From Alphaproteobacteria bacterium UBA685 (GTDB lineage: Bacteria; Pseudomonadota; Alphaproteobacteria; Puniceispirillales; Puniceispirillaceae), in the NCBI GenBank assembly GCA_002299005.1, contig DBMZ01000002.1, positions 4,119-10,814 on the forward strand: a stretch of DNA of 6,696 nt, read 5' to 3'. Positions 6,168 to 6,696 of the stretch are shown here, piece after piece (positions within the stretch are counted from its first letter, which is position 1; every line of letters starts with the position of its first letter). A program made the position numbers and the translations under genes. The notes under the pieces are model-generated. The model searched no databases. It was not told the DNA's origin and saw only the letters and a program-made list of their open reading frames with translations.

Positions 6168-6696
6168 ATGATTGATTTATATTATTGGCCAACCCCAAAT
6201 GGCTTTAAGATTTCAATAGCCCTAGAAGAGCTGGGTCTTTCTTACAAGACGCATCCAATTGATATTGGCAAAGGTGACCAGTTTCAGCCAGAGTTCCTTG
6301 CCTTTTCGCCCAATAACCGCATGCCAGCCATTATCGACCAAGATGGCCCAGATGGCGCGCCGGTAAGTGTTTTTGAATCAGGTGCGATTTTGCTATATTT
6401 GGCGCAAAAAACAGGCAAGCTGATGCCAGAAGATGCAAGAGGACGCATTGAGGTTACCGAATGGCTGATGTGGCAGATGGGCGGCTTTGGCCCAATGCTA
6501 GGCCAAGCGCATCACTTTATCAAATATGCCAAAGAAGAGGTGCCATATGGCATTATGCGCTATGGCAATGAGGCAAACCGTCTTTATGGTGTGTTAGACC
6601 GCCGCCTCGAAGGGCGCGATTTTGTGGTAGGCGATGCGCTGACAATCGCTGATATCGCGATTATGCCTTGGTCAAAGACTTATTATAATCAGAATG
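6168..6696 (+). CDS. YfcG-like (Nu-class) glutathione S-transferase / GSH-dependent disulfide-bond oxidoreductase (cut by window edge)
   Basis: The 176 codons seen cover the thioredoxin-like N-terminal domain and most of the helical C-terminal domain. They closely resemble E. coli YfcG (about 215 residues), so about 40 residues lie beyond the right edge. It opens MIDLYYWPTPNGFK, keeping the T9 and N11 that in YfcG handle the glutathione thiolate in place of a Tyr, Ser or Cys. The cis-proline stretch NNRMPAII (P53) and the gamma-Glu-binding FESGAILLYLA (E70, S71) follow. The C-terminal domain has WQMGGFGPMLGQAHHF (102-117), a hallmark of the YfcG/YghU group, and the N-capping box TIADIA (159-164). 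YfcG-type enzymes reduce disulfides with GSH in the cytosol and show low classical transferase activity. The start at 6168 gives the exact YfcG N-terminus; a weak GGA about 7 nt upstream is the only ribosome-binding candidate. Transcribed divergently from lhr, so not part of its operon. Exact substrate unknown. Confidence 0.93.
   Translation, partial: MIDLYYWPTPNGFKISIALEELGLSYKTHPIDIGKGDQFQPEFLAFSPNNRMPAIIDQDGPDGAPVSVFESGAILLYLAQKTGKLMPEDARGRIEVTEWLMWQMGGFGPMLGQAHHFIKYAKEEVPYGIMRYGNEANRLYGVLDRRLEGRDFVVGDALTIADIAIMPWSKTYYNQN

Noticed and set aside
1..6696. Insertion sequences, CRISPR array, tRNA or phage genes
   Set aside because: No transposase-like frame, inverted terminal repeats, regularly spaced repeats or cloverleaf-like stretch was seen; almost every base is assigned to intact family genes.

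Overview
The window looks like a gene-dense, ordinary chromosomal segment of an alphaproteobacterium. By eye the base composition is moderate, a little under half G+C, which would fit a marine or other aquatic lineage rather than a high-GC one. That placement is an inference from the gene families (a ligase-associated Lhr-Core/PdeM pair, a CFA-synthase/DUF1365/FAD-oxidoreductase operon, a YfcG-like GST) and composition. No rRNA or other marker gene is present to settle it.

Layout: five genes lie on the minus strand from about 6046 down to the left edge, and one gene diverges from them on the plus strand at the right edge. In transcription order the minus-strand genes are: (1) an 817-residue Lhr-Core type DEIH-box helicase; (2) the PdeM-type metallophosphoesterase, 3 nt behind it; then, after a 63-nt gap, (3) a 434-residue FAD-dependent amine-oxidase-fold oxidoreductase; (4) a 276-residue DUF1365 protein; and (5) a cyclopropane-fatty-acyl-phospholipid synthase family methyltransferase. 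Gene 5 starts in an ATGA overlap with gene 4 and is cut by the left edge after 206 codons. On the right, a 121-nt AT-rich divergent intergenic region separates the helicase from a plus-strand YfcG/Nu-class glutathione S-transferase, which is cut by the right edge after 176 codons.

Two functional units result. Lhr-Core plus PdeM are the helicase and Mn-dependent nuclease parts of a known bacterial DNA-repair cluster. The ATP-dependent ligase and metallo-beta-lactamase-fold exonuclease that usually accompany them are not in this window. The oxidoreductase/DUF1365/CFA-synthase trio looks like a membrane-lipid modification operon: the methyltransferase adds a carbon to an unsaturated acyl chain on phospholipid, and the flavoprotein probably oxidises or desaturates the product. 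Related clusters in other proteobacteria are tied to RpoE-ChrR (singlet-oxygen) regulation and, in Rhodobacter, to furan fatty acids. A weak ECF-like promoter can be read in front of the operon. With the thiol-handling GST, the window has a loose oxidative-damage theme, but this is inference.

There are no mobile elements, CRISPR arrays, RNA genes or broken genes, and no stretch over 300 bases lacks a gene. I do not see a clearly undescribed system. The most interesting content is the lipid-modification operon and its possible promoter.
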